Notes: generated by a model not told the origin, from the letters alone. Shown: positions 33,092 to 41,676, counted from the stretch's first letter. The stretch is DNA of 49,646 nt from Bradyrhizobium valentinum (GCF_001440405.1 NZ_LLXX01000190.1:489-50134), one strand, 5' to 3'. Program-made: numbers and translations.

Positions 33092-33703
33092 TCAAGATGC
33101 CAGCTTCTTCAAGGTGCGTTCCAGCAGGTCGAGCCGGTCCTGACCCCAGAAGATCTCGCCCGAAGGCAACACGTAGCTCGGCGCACCGAAGACGCCCGCC
33201 GTCAGCGCCTCCTGCGTAAACGTCTCATGCAGCTCATCGAGTTCGGTGTCCGAAGCGCCGCCCGCGCGCAGCTCCGCAGCGTCGAGACCGGCGCGCTGGG
33301 CAGCCAACGAGATCGCTACGGAATCGGCGAGCGTTTCTTCCCGTTCCCACACCGCGCGCCCAAGCTCCAGCGACAGCCTGTGGGCATTCTTGCCTTGCAG
33401 CTTGGCCGCAATCACCAGACGGGTCGCCATGGCGTCGTCGCAGGGAAAATGCTTCGGCTCAAGATTGATCGGAATGCCGCGCACCTCGCGCCAGCGCTTC
33501 AACTCCATCATCCGGTAGGCGCGCCGCTGCGGCGAGCGCTTCGGCAGCGGCAGCCCGCCGGTCTGCTCGAAGATCGGCCCGAACTTGCAGGGCTTGATGT
33601 TGACGGTCGCGTTATTTCGCTCGGCGATCTCCGCGAACAGCGCGCTGCCGAGGTAAGTAAACGGCGAGGTGAGCGTCATGTAGTAGTCGATGGTGACGGG
33701 CAT
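33092..33703 (-). CDS. 2-hydroxychromene-2-carboxylate isomerase family (DsbA-like kappa-GST fold)
   Basis: A 203-residue protein from the ATG at 33703. The N-terminus TIDYYMTLTSPFTYLGSALF has the Ser-Pro-Phe-x-Tyr-Leu motif of the HCCA isomerase/kappa-class GST group (the redox CxxC of DsbA is replaced). GVFGAPSYVLPSGEIFWGQD with the cis-Pro and LDLLERTLKK at the end are diagnostic. Members act in naphthalene-type ring degradation or as glutathione enzymes. No other aromatic genes adjoin, so the substrate is not known. Confidence 0.85.
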   Translation of the reverse strand: MPVTIDYYMTLTSPFTYLGSALFAEIAERNNATVNIKPCKFGPIFEQTGGLPLPKRSPQRRAYRMMELKRWREVRGIPINLEPKHFPCDDAMATRLVIAAKLQGKNAHRLSLELGRAVWEREETLADSVAISLAAQRAGLDAAELRAGGASDTELDELHETFTQEALTAGVFGAPSYVLPSGEIFWGQDRLDLLERTLKKLAS

Positions 33704-33785
33704 AACCCGGAATTTTCCCAAGCAGACTGGTGTCAAGCACGCTAACCTTGCGAGCTTATGCCAGCAACCTCATTGCAGACCGCCT

Positions 33786-34028
33786 TCAATGCAAGGCGTT
33801 CGTGATCTTGTGATCCAGATGACCGGTCTTGTAGTCGCGGCGGAGCTGGCTCAGCGATGTTTCGTTGAGGTTAGCCAGGATATCGCTCAGCTTCTCGGTT
33901 GCCGGATAGCCGGCGGCAAAGCCTTGCCCGTAGATCTTGCGCAACGTGCCGATCAGGACGGCTCCGTGCTTCTGGCTGATTTCGCCATCCTGGTTGCGGT
34001 GGCGATTGTCGAGACCAGGCTTGCTCAT
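33786..34028 (-). CDS. Conserved small protein of unknown function
   Basis: An 80-residue protein from the ATG at 34028 (GGAGAG eight bases upstream), starting MSKPGLDNRHRNQDGEISQK. It continues with HGAVLIGTLRKIYGQGFAAG and LNETSLSQLRRDYKTGHLDH. It has no signal peptide or membrane helix and is rich in charged and polar residues. I recall short rhizobial proteins with the same LDNRHRxxxGEIxxKHG opening, but no function. It is a single-gene unit. Confidence 0.75.
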   Translation of the reverse strand: MSKPGLDNRHRNQDGEISQKHGAVLIGTLRKIYGQGFAAGYPATEKLSDILANLNETSLSQLRRDYKTGHLDHKITNALH

Positions 34029-34133
34029 GCCGCTCTCCCTTGTGCCTACGTCGAAGCATCCTCCCACTGGGGCAATATGGCAATCCCCGGAACAGACATT
34101 CAAAGGCTCGTGCGTCGAATCTCGGTCGACGCC

Positions 34134-35312
34134 TCAGGCACGCGGAACACCCGCGATCTCAAGCCCATGGCACAGCCGGTCCATGAAATCCGGTCTGAAT
34201 GGCCATGCCCGTCTCGCGACTGAAATCGTCAGATTACGATCTTGACGCAGAAGCGTCCGAGTGCGCCGACGCGCCTCCGCCAGCGCTCCTGAGGATGCGG
34301 CAGCAGCAATGACCACGCGCTCGGCCCAGAACGATTGAGGAAACGCCTCGACGCCGGTTTTGGCCCATGCCGCTGCGCGCTCGTAGCGGCCGGCAGCGAA
34401 GTGAGCGCAGCCAATGCCGATGAGTGCGAGATGCCGGATGGGCTCAAAGGGTGCGAGATGGAGCGTCGTTCTGAGTTCGCGCAGCGCGCTTTCGCTGTCT
34501 CCGAGATAGGCAGACGACCATCCACGGCGAACCCACGCGACGGCGGAAGTCGGTTCAATCGCCACCGCCCGCTCAATCAGCCGGTCCGCCTCCGTGACAC
34601 GGTGGGCCAAGGTCAGCGCACCGGCCGAAAGCGAGAGCACCATGGCATCGTTCGGCGACAGGGCGAGCGCGCGATCGGCCAGCCGCCGCGCGCGGTCGAT
34701 GTCCTCGGCTGGGTCCGATCCGAAGTGTTGGGCTGAACGCTGCGCCCAGCACCAGGCCGCCAAGGCCCTCGCAAGCGCAAACTCCGGTGCACGCTGCTGG
34801 GCCTGCTCAAGGAGCTCCAACGCAATGCAGTTCGAATCCGGCGCTACGGCGAAGGCCTCTGGAATTGCGCGCCAGGTTAGGCGCAGGGCTTCATCGTCGA
34901 TCTCGGCAGCACTGGCTGCGACGCGTCGTCCCGCGCGCAGCGTCTGCGACGGCAGTTCTCCGAACCGGCACCGATATGCGTTGGCGAAACGGCCGAGCTG
35001 GCTGAAGCCGGCATCGAGGGCCACACCTGTCACCGTCGTGCGATCATTCGCATCCAGCAGCTCGCGCCTCGCCCTGGCGAGACGAGCATTGCGAACCCAG
35101 GCCAGCGGCGTCGTCCCCAGGAATTCCTTGAAGTGCGCTTCGAGCGTTCGTGGCCGTATGCCCGCAACGGCGGACAATGCACCGAGGGACACATCGCCAT
35201 CCGGATTGCGGCGCAGCCAATCGAGAGCGCACATCAAGTCCGCGGGAAGCAGCCGGTCCGGCGGGTCGGGCCGGTCGATCGGCGCTTCACGGGATGCTTC
35301 TCGTTTCGCCAT
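34134..35312 (-). CDS. AraC-type regulator with C-terminal TPR-like repeats
   Basis: A 392-residue regulator. An AraC-type double helix-turn-helix lies at about residues 25-125: SLGALSAVAGIRPRTLEAHF, then GVALDAGFSQLGRFANAYRC and FGELPSQTLR. The rest is helical with TPR-like repeats (ADRALALSPNDAMVLSLSAG, RAVAIEPTSAVAWVRRGWSS). The DNA-binding end is N-terminal, opposite to classic AraC proteins. The gene is divergent from the PAP2/haloperoxidase-like gene, 147 bases away, and probably controls it. The repeats may sense a partner protein. Confidence 0.85.
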   Translation of the reverse strand: MAKREASREAPIDRPDPPDRLLPADLMCALDWLRRNPDGDVSLGALSAVAGIRPRTLEAHFKEFLGTTPLAWVRNARLARARRELLDANDRTTVTGVALDAGFSQLGRFANAYRCRFGELPSQTLRAGRRVAASAAEIDDEALRLTWRAIPEAFAVAPDSNCIALELLEQAQQRAPEFALARALAAWCWAQRSAQHFGSDPAEDIDRARRLADRALALSPNDAMVLSLSAGALTLAHRVTEADRLIERAVAIEPTSAVAWVRRGWSSAYLGDSESALRELRTTLHLAPFEPIRHLALIGIGCAHFAAGRYERAAAWAKTGVEAFPQSFWAERVVIAAAASSGALAEARRRTRTLLRQDRNLTISVARRAWPFRPDFMDRLCHGLEIAGVPRA

Positions 35313-35459
35313 GTTCGATGGTGCTTCGCTGCGCCGCGCAAGGCGAGCCTAACAAATTCTGCGATTTCTGAACAGGTCGGCGAGAAGTGGATAGCCTAAA
35401 CCGGCAACGTGGGCCACGTCTTCCCCGATGTATTGGATCTCTTCTATCGGAGTTTGACG

Positions 35460-36805
35460 ATGCAGAAACTGATGGTCGCTGCGTTCGCCGCAACGGCGGC
35501 GCTCCTCCTCTCACAACCGGCTCGCTCCGCCGCTACGGTTGCGCATCTGGTACCTCGCGCCGAAGGGTGGCTCGTGAAGTCATATGGTGAGATTGACGTG
35601 CCCGCCCCGCCGAAAAATGTGGCGGCCGAGCTCAGGGAACTCGAAGTGATCGTGGCGAAGCGTACGCCCGAGGATGTTGCCCGCTTTCACTGGTGGGCGG
35701 CCGGGGGCCCGGTCTATCGCTGGAACGAGATCATCCTCGACGAGTTGCTCGACAACTTCGTTACCCTTCCTCTGGCAGCGCGTCATCTCGCGCTCTTCCA
35801 CGCCGCCGTGGACGACGCCGTGGCGGTTTCTTGGTACCGTAGGAAATCCGCAAGCCGGCCTCCCCTGGTCGCGGCCGATCCATCAGTCAAGACACCCATC
35901 AGGGCTGCGGCTGGATCATCGTTCCCTTCCGACTACGCGGCCGCTGCGACGGCTGCAGCCGAGGTGCTTGGGTACATCTTCCCAGCTCGCGCCAGTGTTT
36001 TTGCCGCGATGGCCGAGGAGGCGATGCAGGCGCGCCTGCTGGCTGGAGTCGAGTACCCCAGCGATGTGGTCGCCGGACGCGCGATCGGACAGAGCATCGC
36101 GGCCTTAGCCATCGCCCGGGGCAAATCCGATCAATCCGAGGCCAAGTGGACAGGCAGCGTGCCCGAAGGACCAGGCCGCTGGAAAGCTGCAAATCCGATC
36201 GCACCGCTCGCCGGGACGTGGAAACCCTGGGTCCTGGCGCGTGCCGACGAGTTCCGTCCATCGCCGCCGCCGGCATTCGACTCGGATCAGGTGAAGGCCG
36301 CCTTGGCCGAGTTGAAGGCGTTCCAGCGAACGCCGAAATCGAACCATCGCGCGATCTACTGGGAGGTCTATGGCGGCGGAACGAAACGGCCCGCCTGAAA
36401 CTGCTCGAATATGGCGAGGCCCTGTCACCACAAGCGGCCGCGCGTGCTCTTGCAGCGCTCAACATCGCCTTCCTCGATGCCGCCATCGCCTGCTGGGATG
36501 CCAAGTACGCCTACTGGTACATCCGGCCATCCCAGCTTGACCCTGACTTCAAGCCGCTCTTTCCGTCTCCCAATCATCCGAGCTACCCGGCCGCGCACGG
36601 CTGCCTGTCAACCGCGGCCGCGACCGTGCTGGCCGGCATTTTCCCCCACGACCGCGGCCGGCTGCTGGCTCACGGGAAAGAAGCGGCTGAGGCGCGCATA
36701 TGGGCCGGCATCCACTATCGGTTCGACATCGATGCGGGCCAGACGATTGGCCGGAAGGTCGCAGAGAAGACTTTGGAGCGGGCGTTTGCCGATCGAGCAC
36801 CATGA
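35460..36805 (+). pseudogene. PAP2/vanadium haloperoxidase-like gene, frameshifted
   Basis: The gene starts at the ATG at 35460 with a signal peptide (MQKLMVAAFAATAALLLSQP). Frame one runs to a TGA at 36396-36398. The homologous reading continues in another frame to 36805, so one base is missing (or two extra) near 36370-36395. The first module has degenerate acid-phosphatase motifs (SSFPSDYAAAATAAAEV; GVEYPSDVVAGRAIG, with Tyr and Glu for the two His). The second module has intact ones (SYPAAHGCLSTAAATV; GIHYRFDIDAG). An intact protein would have ~448 residues, periplasmic. Either a pseudogene or a sequencing error; the catalytic half lies after the shift. Confidence 0.75.
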
Positions 36806-37006
36806 GCAGGCCCCAGCTCCCAAGGGAATGGACCTGACCAGAAGGCGCAGAACATGATCGACGGTCTCTCCGCCGGCGCGTCACGTCAGTCGAGTTGACC
36901 GCCCTCAAGGCCCGATCACCGTCGAGATCCGCCCCTGGCACTTTGCAGTCGTGATCGCCGTCTCGAACAATATCCGCTAAGAGCGAGGAAACCCATCATT
37001 CAGAAA

Positions 37007-37609
37007 TCACTCCGCGAGGCCATTTCCATTGATCGTCCCGCGCGCGGCGAATTGCGGTGATTGCTGGCGCAGGCCCGGCCGCTCCAACGGATCGCGGCCG
37101 ATGGTTGGCCTCAATTCGGCAAGATCGATGAAGGCGTCGGCCTGACGTCGCAAATCGTCGGCCACCATCGGCGGCTGGCTGGTCAGGGTGGAAACGACGG
37201 TAGTGTGCACGCCGCGGCGCTGCACCGCTTCCAGCAGCGAGCGGAACTCGCCATCGCCCGAGAACAGAAACATGCGGTCGATATGACCGGCGAGCTCCAT
37301 CGCGTGAACGGCTAGCTCGACATTCATGCTGCCCTTGACCTTGCGACGGCCGCCGGCATCGACGAACTCCTTGGTGGGCTTGGTGACGACGGTGTAGCCG
37401 TTGTAATCGAGCCAATCGATCAGCGGCCGGATCGATGTGTATTCCTGATCCTCGATGATGGTCGTGTAATAAAACGCCCGCAACAGCGTGCCACGGCTCT
37501 GGAATTCCTTGAGCAGGCGCCTGTAATCGATGTCGAAGCCCAGCGCCTTGGCGGTGGCATAGAGATTGGCGCCGTCGATAAAGAGCGCGATCCTGTCAGA
37601 CGGTAACAT
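37007..37609 (-). CDS. NYN domain protein (LabA/DUF88 family), altered active site
   Basis: A 200-residue NYN-domain protein, a PIN-like fold of RNA-processing nucleases. The first acidic motif is ALFIDGANLYATAKALGF. The second block is KVKGSMNVELAVHAMELAGH and the third FLFSGDGEFRSLLEAVQRRG. As I recall alphaproteobacterial relatives, these blocks read KGxMDxELAVDAMELA and FSGDGDF, so three acidic positions are changed here (Asp to Asn, Asp to His, Asp to Glu). It may be a non-catalytic or altered paralog. The start overlaps a short upstream frame by TGATG. Confidence 0.85.
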   Translation of the reverse strand: MLPSDRIALFIDGANLYATAKALGFDIDYRRLLKEFQSRGTLLRAFYYTTIIEDQEYTSIRPLIDWLDYNGYTVVTKPTKEFVDAGGRRKVKGSMNVELAVHAMELAGHIDRMFLFSGDGEFRSLLEAVQRRGVHTTVVSTLTSQPPMVADDLRRQADAFIDLAELRPTIGRDPLERPGLRQQSPQFAARGTINGNGLAE

Positions 37610-37794
37610 CAGGCACGGACCTCCCGTTCAAGCTGCGCAAGGCCCGCGAGAGCATCCGCTTCAGGCTTTGCCTGCAGGCGGGCAGATACCGATGCTGGCC
37701 GAAGTGACGAGGCAGGAGGCGCCGGCGACCGGAGCGGGAGGAGACATCGATGCGCCGGCAATTCGATCACGTCCATCCTGCCTCGACGCGCCAA
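37609..37794 (-). CDS. Doubtful short ORF coupled to the NYN gene
   Basis: A possible protein of 55-61 residues (starts at 37794 or the ATG at 37776, which has GAGG upstream). Its stop TGA overlaps the NYN start as TGATG, an arrangement that couples translation. The sequence is Arg/Pro/Leu-rich (CLLPLRSPAPPASSLRPASV) with a more natural end (KPEADALAGLAQLEREVRA). No family is recognised. It may be only a leader or a chance frame. Confidence 0.3.
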   Translation of the reverse strand: MARRGRMDVIELPAHRCLLPLRSPAPPASSLRPASVSARLQAKPEADALAGLAQLEREVRA

Positions 37795-37946
37795 CGTTAA
37801 GATCCGCGCACGCCATGCTCAATTGTACTGAAGTAAATGACCAGCATCGAAACGGATGCACCGGCTATACAAAGGTTTGTGAGCCGGCCCGCGGTGACGG
37901 CCATGTGATTGCGGTCACGCTGTCGCGACGCATCGATCATGCCGAT
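37795..37946. other. Gap with no recognised feature
   Basis: Together with the doubtful ORF at 37609-37794 this forms a ~340-base stretch between the NYN gene and the next small gene. I see no strong hairpin, repeat or promoter match in it. Confidence 0.5.
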
Positions 37947-38210
37947 CTACCGGGTCTTTTCAGGGTCCCTCCAGTGGAGACCCTTGAGAGCGGCCATATG
38001 GGCCTCCAGGAAAGCAAGATAGTTTCGGTGGAAAACGAGCAGACCGAGATCGAATAGTTCGAGCGCGGCTTCCCAGCCAGGCTCGCCCGGCACCGACGCC
38101 GCGCCCCCGTTGATAACCAGGGGCCGGAAGCTGCGGCTATTCTGCGGCCGCTTTGCTCGCAGCGGGGTGCCGTTCGAACAGTGGATCAATTGCAGGTTCG
38201 GCTTTGACAT
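37947..38210 (-). CDS. Small hypothetical protein
   Basis: An 87-residue frame from the ATG at 38210, with GGAG eight bases upstream. The N-terminal half is basic (TPLRAKRPQNSRSFRPLVIN) and the C-terminal half is a plausible helix (GWEAALELFDLGLLVFHRNY, then LAFLEAHMAALKGLHW). It has no signal peptide. I do not recognise it; the ordered C-terminal half and the ribosome site favour a real gene. Confidence 0.55.
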   Translation of the reverse strand: MSKPNLQLIHCSNGTPLRAKRPQNSRSFRPLVINGGAASVPGEPGWEAALELFDLGLLVFHRNYLAFLEAHMAALKGLHWRDPEKTR

Positions 38211-38579
38211 ATCAATAGCTCCGCTGCTTGACGGCTAACCAGCGAGCGTAATCGCTGATATGGCCCGGGCCATTGAACGGAGGTTGACGCGTACATTACA
38301 TTCGGTTGAGAGCAACATACCCAAGTTTAGGATCGACTGCCTTTGCCGGATGTACAAGATACCTGCCGCAGCAACCTGGCGATGTCGGGCGAGGCCATTG
38401 CTCACCAGGGCGCGTTGCGCAATGTCCAGCACTGCGCTTGCCGCACGACTATCGGCCGACGCAAACGCTGCGATATCGCGACGCACAATACCCTCCGAAC
38501 CTGCTAAGATGCCGTCCGTTGAAAGGGCCGCGTTGTCGCCGCCGATCATCGACAACGCAGCGCGGTCCCTGATGGCCGG
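38211..38579. other. Gap upstream of the sensor kinase, no clear gene
   Basis: The 369 bases hold an 8-bp palindrome (GGCCCGGGCC region near 38265), a TTGACG at about 38283 with no good -10, and no credible start codon with a ribosome site. A minus-strand frame through 38235-38550 has protein-like composition but no recognised domain. Confidence 0.5.
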
Positions 38580-39968
38580 ATGTGTGCCGCCATGCGCAAC
38601 CAGACACTGAAATCCTGGCCCTCGGCCGAGCTGTCGCTGCTCGGCGGCATGGCGCTGGCTTCGCTGGCCGCAGCCTGCATCTGGCTGGTGCTCGGCCCCG
38701 CGCCTGATGTCGCCGACCATTTGACTGCCATCGCGCTGCTGATCGCCTTGTCTTTCGCCGCGCTGGTCGTGCTTCACCTGGTAAGGAAAACCCGCCGGCA
38801 AATGGAAGCCGCGCTCGAGAGCCGCATTGGGGCCGAACGGCGGGCGACAGATGCACTCCGCCAGAGCGAGGCGCAGTGGAAGGAAGTCTTCGAGCATAAC
38901 CCCGTCATGTACTTCATGGTCGACGCGGAAGGCACCGTGCTGTCGGTAAACACCTTTGGCGCCGCGCAGCTCGGCTATCCCGTCAGCGAATTGCGCGGGC
39001 AATCGGTGCTGAAGGTTTTCTTTGCGGAAGACCGGGACCTGGTCCGGAAAAGCGTTGAGGTTTGCCTGAGAGATATCGGCAAGACGCATAGTTGGGAGAT
39101 CCGAAAGGTTCGCAAGGACGGTTCTGCGATTTGGGTTCGTGAAAACGCCAAGGCCGTGCGGCGGCTGGATGGCCGGTTGATCGTCCTGATCGCATGCGAG
39201 GACATCACCGCGCGCAAGCAGGCCGAAGAGAAGCTGCATGAAGCGCAGGCGGAACTTGCGCATGTTGCACGCATGACGGCGCTGGGGGAGCTGGCCGCCT
39301 CGATCGCCCATGAGGTGAACCAGCCGCTGACCGCCGTCGTCGCCAACGCCGCGGCCTGCCAGCGCTGGCTCGACCGCGATCCTCCCAACCTGGAGGAAGT
39401 GCGCCGCACGGTGCAGTCCATCGTCAAGGACGGCAACCGGGCCGGCGAAGTGATCCAGCACGTCCGTGCGCTGGTCAACAAGACAGCCGATGAGAAAGCG
39501 CCGCTCGACATCAATGAAGTCGTCCACGAGGTGATCACCCTGCTGCATTACGAACTGGCCAGCCGCCGGATATCGGTTCAGACGAAGCTCGCCCCTGCCC
39601 TGGGCCTGGTGCTCGGCGACCGCGTCCAGTTGCGGCAGGTCATCCTCAATCTCGTCATCAACGGCATGGAAGCGATGCAACCGGTCACGGACCGGCCGCG
39701 CGAGCTGGTGATCCGGACGCTCCGGGATGAGGCCGACCAAATTCTGGTCGAGGTACGCGATTGCGGAATAGGTTTGGCCGCCGCAAATGCGGACCGGCTG
39801 TTCGAGGCATTCTTCACCACCAAATCGGACGGCATGGGCATGGGCCTGTCGATCTGCCGATCGATCGTCGAGTCCCACGGCGGGCGGCTGTCGGCCTCCA
39901 GCCATGCCGGGCCCGGCGCCACGTTCCAGTTCATCTTGCCGCGGCATCAGGAGGGCAACACGCCGTGA
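38580..39968 (+). CDS. PAS sensor histidine kinase, FixL-like
   Basis: A 462-residue membrane kinase (ATG at 38580, or 38592). Two helices lie at about residues 18-40 (LGGMALASLAAACIWLVLG) and 47-67 (LTAIALLIALSFAALVVLHL). A PAS domain follows (EHNPVMYFMVDAEGTVLSVN), then the H-box ASIAHEVNQPLTAVVANAAA and the ATPase motifs NLVINGMEAMQ, DCGIGLAAANADRLFEAFFT and GMGMGLSICRSIVESHGG. I see no heme-ligand His context as in true FixL. It overlaps the FixJ-like regulator gene by four bases, so they form a two-component pair. The signal is unknown. Confidence 0.9.
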   Translation: MCAAMRNQTLKSWPSAELSLLGGMALASLAAACIWLVLGPAPDVADHLTAIALLIALSFAALVVLHLVRKTRRQMEAALESRIGAERRATDALRQSEAQWKEVFEHNPVMYFMVDAEGTVLSVNTFGAAQLGYPVSELRGQSVLKVFFAEDRDLVRKSVEVCLRDIGKTHSWEIRKVRKDGSAIWVRENAKAVRRLDGRLIVLIACEDITARKQAEEKLHEAQAELAHVARMTALGELAASIAHEVNQPLTAVVANAAACQRWLDRDPPNLEEVRRTVQSIVKDGNRAGEVIQHVRALVNKTADEKAPLDINEVVHEVITLLHYELASRRISVQTKLAPALGLVLGDRVQLRQVILNLVINGMEAMQPVTDRPRELVIRTLRDEADQILVEVRDCGIGLAAANADRLFEAFFTTKSDGMGMGLSICRSIVESHGGRLSASSHAGPGATFQFILPRHQEGNTP

Positions 39969-40630
39969 CCGACCGCTCGACACCGCCTCGCAACGTTGCC
40001 GGCGCAGAGGAGCCAATCGTCTACGTGGTCGACGATGACGCCTCGGTGCGGGAGGCGCTTGGAAATCTTCTCCGCTCGGTGGGCTTGCGGGTCCAAATGT
40101 TCGGTTCGGCGCCCGAATTTCTGCAGAGCAAGCTTGCCGACGTCGCCAGTTGCCTGGTCCTCGACATCAGACTGCCTCGAGTGAGCGGCCTCGACTTTCA
40201 GGCGGACCTTGCCGAGGCGGGAATCCATATCCCGATCATCTTCATGACGGGTCATGGCGATATTCCGATGACGGTCAGGGCGATGAAAGCCGGCGCCGTC
40301 GACTTTCTGACCAAGCCGTTTCGCGATCAGGACATGCTGGATGCCGTGACGGCGGCCATCGAACGCGACCGAAAGAGCCGCCATGAAGCAAAGATCCTCT
40401 CGGAGCTGAAAGCACGCTTCGCGACGCTGAGCGCCCGGGAGCAGGAGGTCATGGCGCTGGTCACGGCCGGCCTCATGAACAAACAGGTCGCGGCCGAGAT
40501 TGGAATTGCCGAAATCACCGTGAAGATACACCGTGGGCACATCATGCGAAAAATGGGGGCGAAATCGCTCGCAGAGCTGGTGAAGATGGCCCAGGCGCTC
40601 GGAGTAAGGCGCACCGCGCCGCAGCCGTGA
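39965..40630 (+). CDS. FixJ-like two-component response regulator (REC plus LuxR HTH)
   Basis: A 221-residue regulator from the GTG at 39965, which overlaps the kinase stop (GTGA). The receiver has VVDDDAS, the phospho-acceptor Asp in LVLDIRLPR, Thr in FMTGHGD and Lys in FLTKPF. The output domain is a LuxR-type helix-turn-helix (LSAREQEVMALVTAGLMNKQ, then AEITVKIHRGHIMRKMGAKS). It should be phosphorylated by the kinase encoded just before it and act as a transcription factor. Targets are unknown; the adjacent lone receiver gene is a candidate. Confidence 0.92.
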   Translation: MTDRSTPPRNVAGAEEPIVYVVDDDASVREALGNLLRSVGLRVQMFGSAPEFLQSKLADVASCLVLDIRLPRVSGLDFQADLAEAGIHIPIIFMTGHGDIPMTVRAMKAGAVDFLTKPFRDQDMLDAVTAAIERDRKSRHEAKILSELKARFATLSAREQEVMALVTAGLMNKQVAAEIGIAEITVKIHRGHIMRKMGAKSLAELVKMAQALGVRRTAPQP

Positions 40631-40751
40631 ACTGGCGGATATTTGAGCCGTCCGCGTGAGTGCTGCAAACCTAAGTATGATTTTCCGCTTCCGGTCTGCG
40701 GTGCACTCTGCCGTTGAGCGGCATGCCGTTGGCGCTCCAGGAAGGACCACT

Positions 40752-41135
40752 TTGTCCAGCCCATCCGTAGTTTCAATCATCGACGACGACAGCTCCGTTC
40801 GCGTCGCCACCGACAATCTCGTAAGGTCGCTTGGGTATTCCGTTCATACGTTCGCGTCGGCCGAGGAATTCCTGGCGTCGCCTTACTTGAACGACACCTC
40901 CTGCGTGATCGCGGATGTTCAGATGCCGACGATGAGCGGTCTCGATCTGCAGGCCAGCTTGCTTGCCCAGGGATACCGCGTGCCGTTTATTTTCATCACG
41001 GCTTTCGCCGTCGATGACGCACGCGCGCGGGCGCTGAAGGCCGGAGCAATCTGTTTCCTGGCCAAGCCCTTCGCAGGAGAAGCCTTGATCGACTGCCTCG
41101 AAATAGCCTTGCAGGGCTGCGGAACGGGGAAATGA
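40752..41135 (+). CDS. Single-domain response regulator
   Basis: About 127 residues from a TTG at 40752, which has AGGAAGG seven bases upstream; an in-frame ATG at 40677 lacks a good site. The receiver is complete: SIIDDDSSVRVATDNL, Asp in VIADVQMPTMSGLDLQ, Thr in FITAF and Lys in FLAKPF. There is no output domain. It follows the FixJ-like gene by 121 bases on the same strand. It may act as a phosphate sink or a protein-binding partner for the same kinase. Confidence 0.8.
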   Translation: MSSPSVVSIIDDDSSVRVATDNLVRSLGYSVHTFASAEEFLASPYLNDTSCVIADVQMPTMSGLDLQASLLAQGYRVPFIFITAFAVDDARARALKAGAICFLAKPFAGEALIDCLEIALQGCGTGK

Positions 41136-41329
41136 CCTGATCGGGCTGGTACACGGCGCGTCCGGTTCGACGGCTCATACGCAGGGATGAGTAAACCAAA
41201 CATCTGGACAAGTTGAACTCGAAGGCGGACGGGACGACACTGGGGCATCGTCGCCCTCCGGTATTTCGACGGCGAGATAACGCAGCACACCATGATCAGT
41301 GAATGGCAATTCCTCAGAAGGAGGCCGCC

Positions 41330-41494
41330 ATGCGTACAGACCCACGTTGTTCTGAATGCGATTGTGAAGATCCAAGGATCATATCTTTACGAAGTCCTGC
41401 ACGAGAACGTTACTGCGGACGCTCCTGTCTCGCCCAAGGTCAGGAACAGTTCACTCGCTGGGTACGGCGAACCAATGCAGAGGCCGCGTCATGA
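41330..41494 (+). CDS. Cys-rich mini-protein 1 (putative zinc binding)
   Basis: A 54-residue protein from the ATG at 41330, with AAGGAGG six bases before it. It has five Cys: CSECDC near the N-terminus and YCGRSCL at about residues 28-34, a spacing that could hold one zinc ion. The rest is basic (SLRSPARER, RWVRRTNAEAAS). The stop overlaps the start of the next mini-gene (ATGA), so both are made together. The family is not recognised. Confidence 0.65.
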   Translation: MRTDPRCSECDCEDPRIISLRSPARERYCGRSCLAQGQEQFTRWVRRTNAEAAS

Positions 41495-41676
41495 CAAATT
41501 GTTGCGGGAATCCAGATTGCAAACGTCCGTTCGGGCTGGTCCGCTTCAGCCTATACTTCGAGCAATTTTGCTCGACCAGGTGCCGCGAGGTCTACAAGCG
41601 TCAGCGGGCGCGCAACAAGGCCTATTGGAAATGGCTCTACAAATGTCCTGAGCCGTCTGTCGCCGAGCAAAGATAA
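41491..41676 (+). CDS. Cys-rich mini-protein 2 (putative zinc binding)
   Basis: A 61-residue protein starting at the ATG at 41491 inside the end of the previous gene. It has CCGNPDCKRPFGLVRF and FEQFCSTRCREVYKRQRARN, a Cys pair set resembling a treble-clef or zinc-ribbon finger. A basic/aromatic tail follows (NKAYWKWLYKCPEP). Similar short rhizobial proteins are recalled but without function. Small fingers of this form often bind nucleic acid or protein; that is inference. Confidence 0.7.
   Translation: MTNCCGNPDCKRPFGLVRFSLYFEQFCSTRCREVYKRQRARNKAYWKWLYKCPEPSVAEQR

Noticed and set aside
38235..40016. 593-residue minus-strand frame opposite the sensor kinase
   Set aside because: The kinase on the plus strand has intact H-box and ATPase motifs. 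The antisense product is His/Arg/Gln-rich with no recognisable domain. Its end past 38580 looks slightly protein-like but has no start site.
38580..40630. True FixL/FixJ oxygen-sensing pair
   Set aside because: The PAS domain shows no heme-ligand His context that I can identify, and no nitrogen-fixation or microaerobic genes adjoin. Kept as FixL/FixJ-like only.
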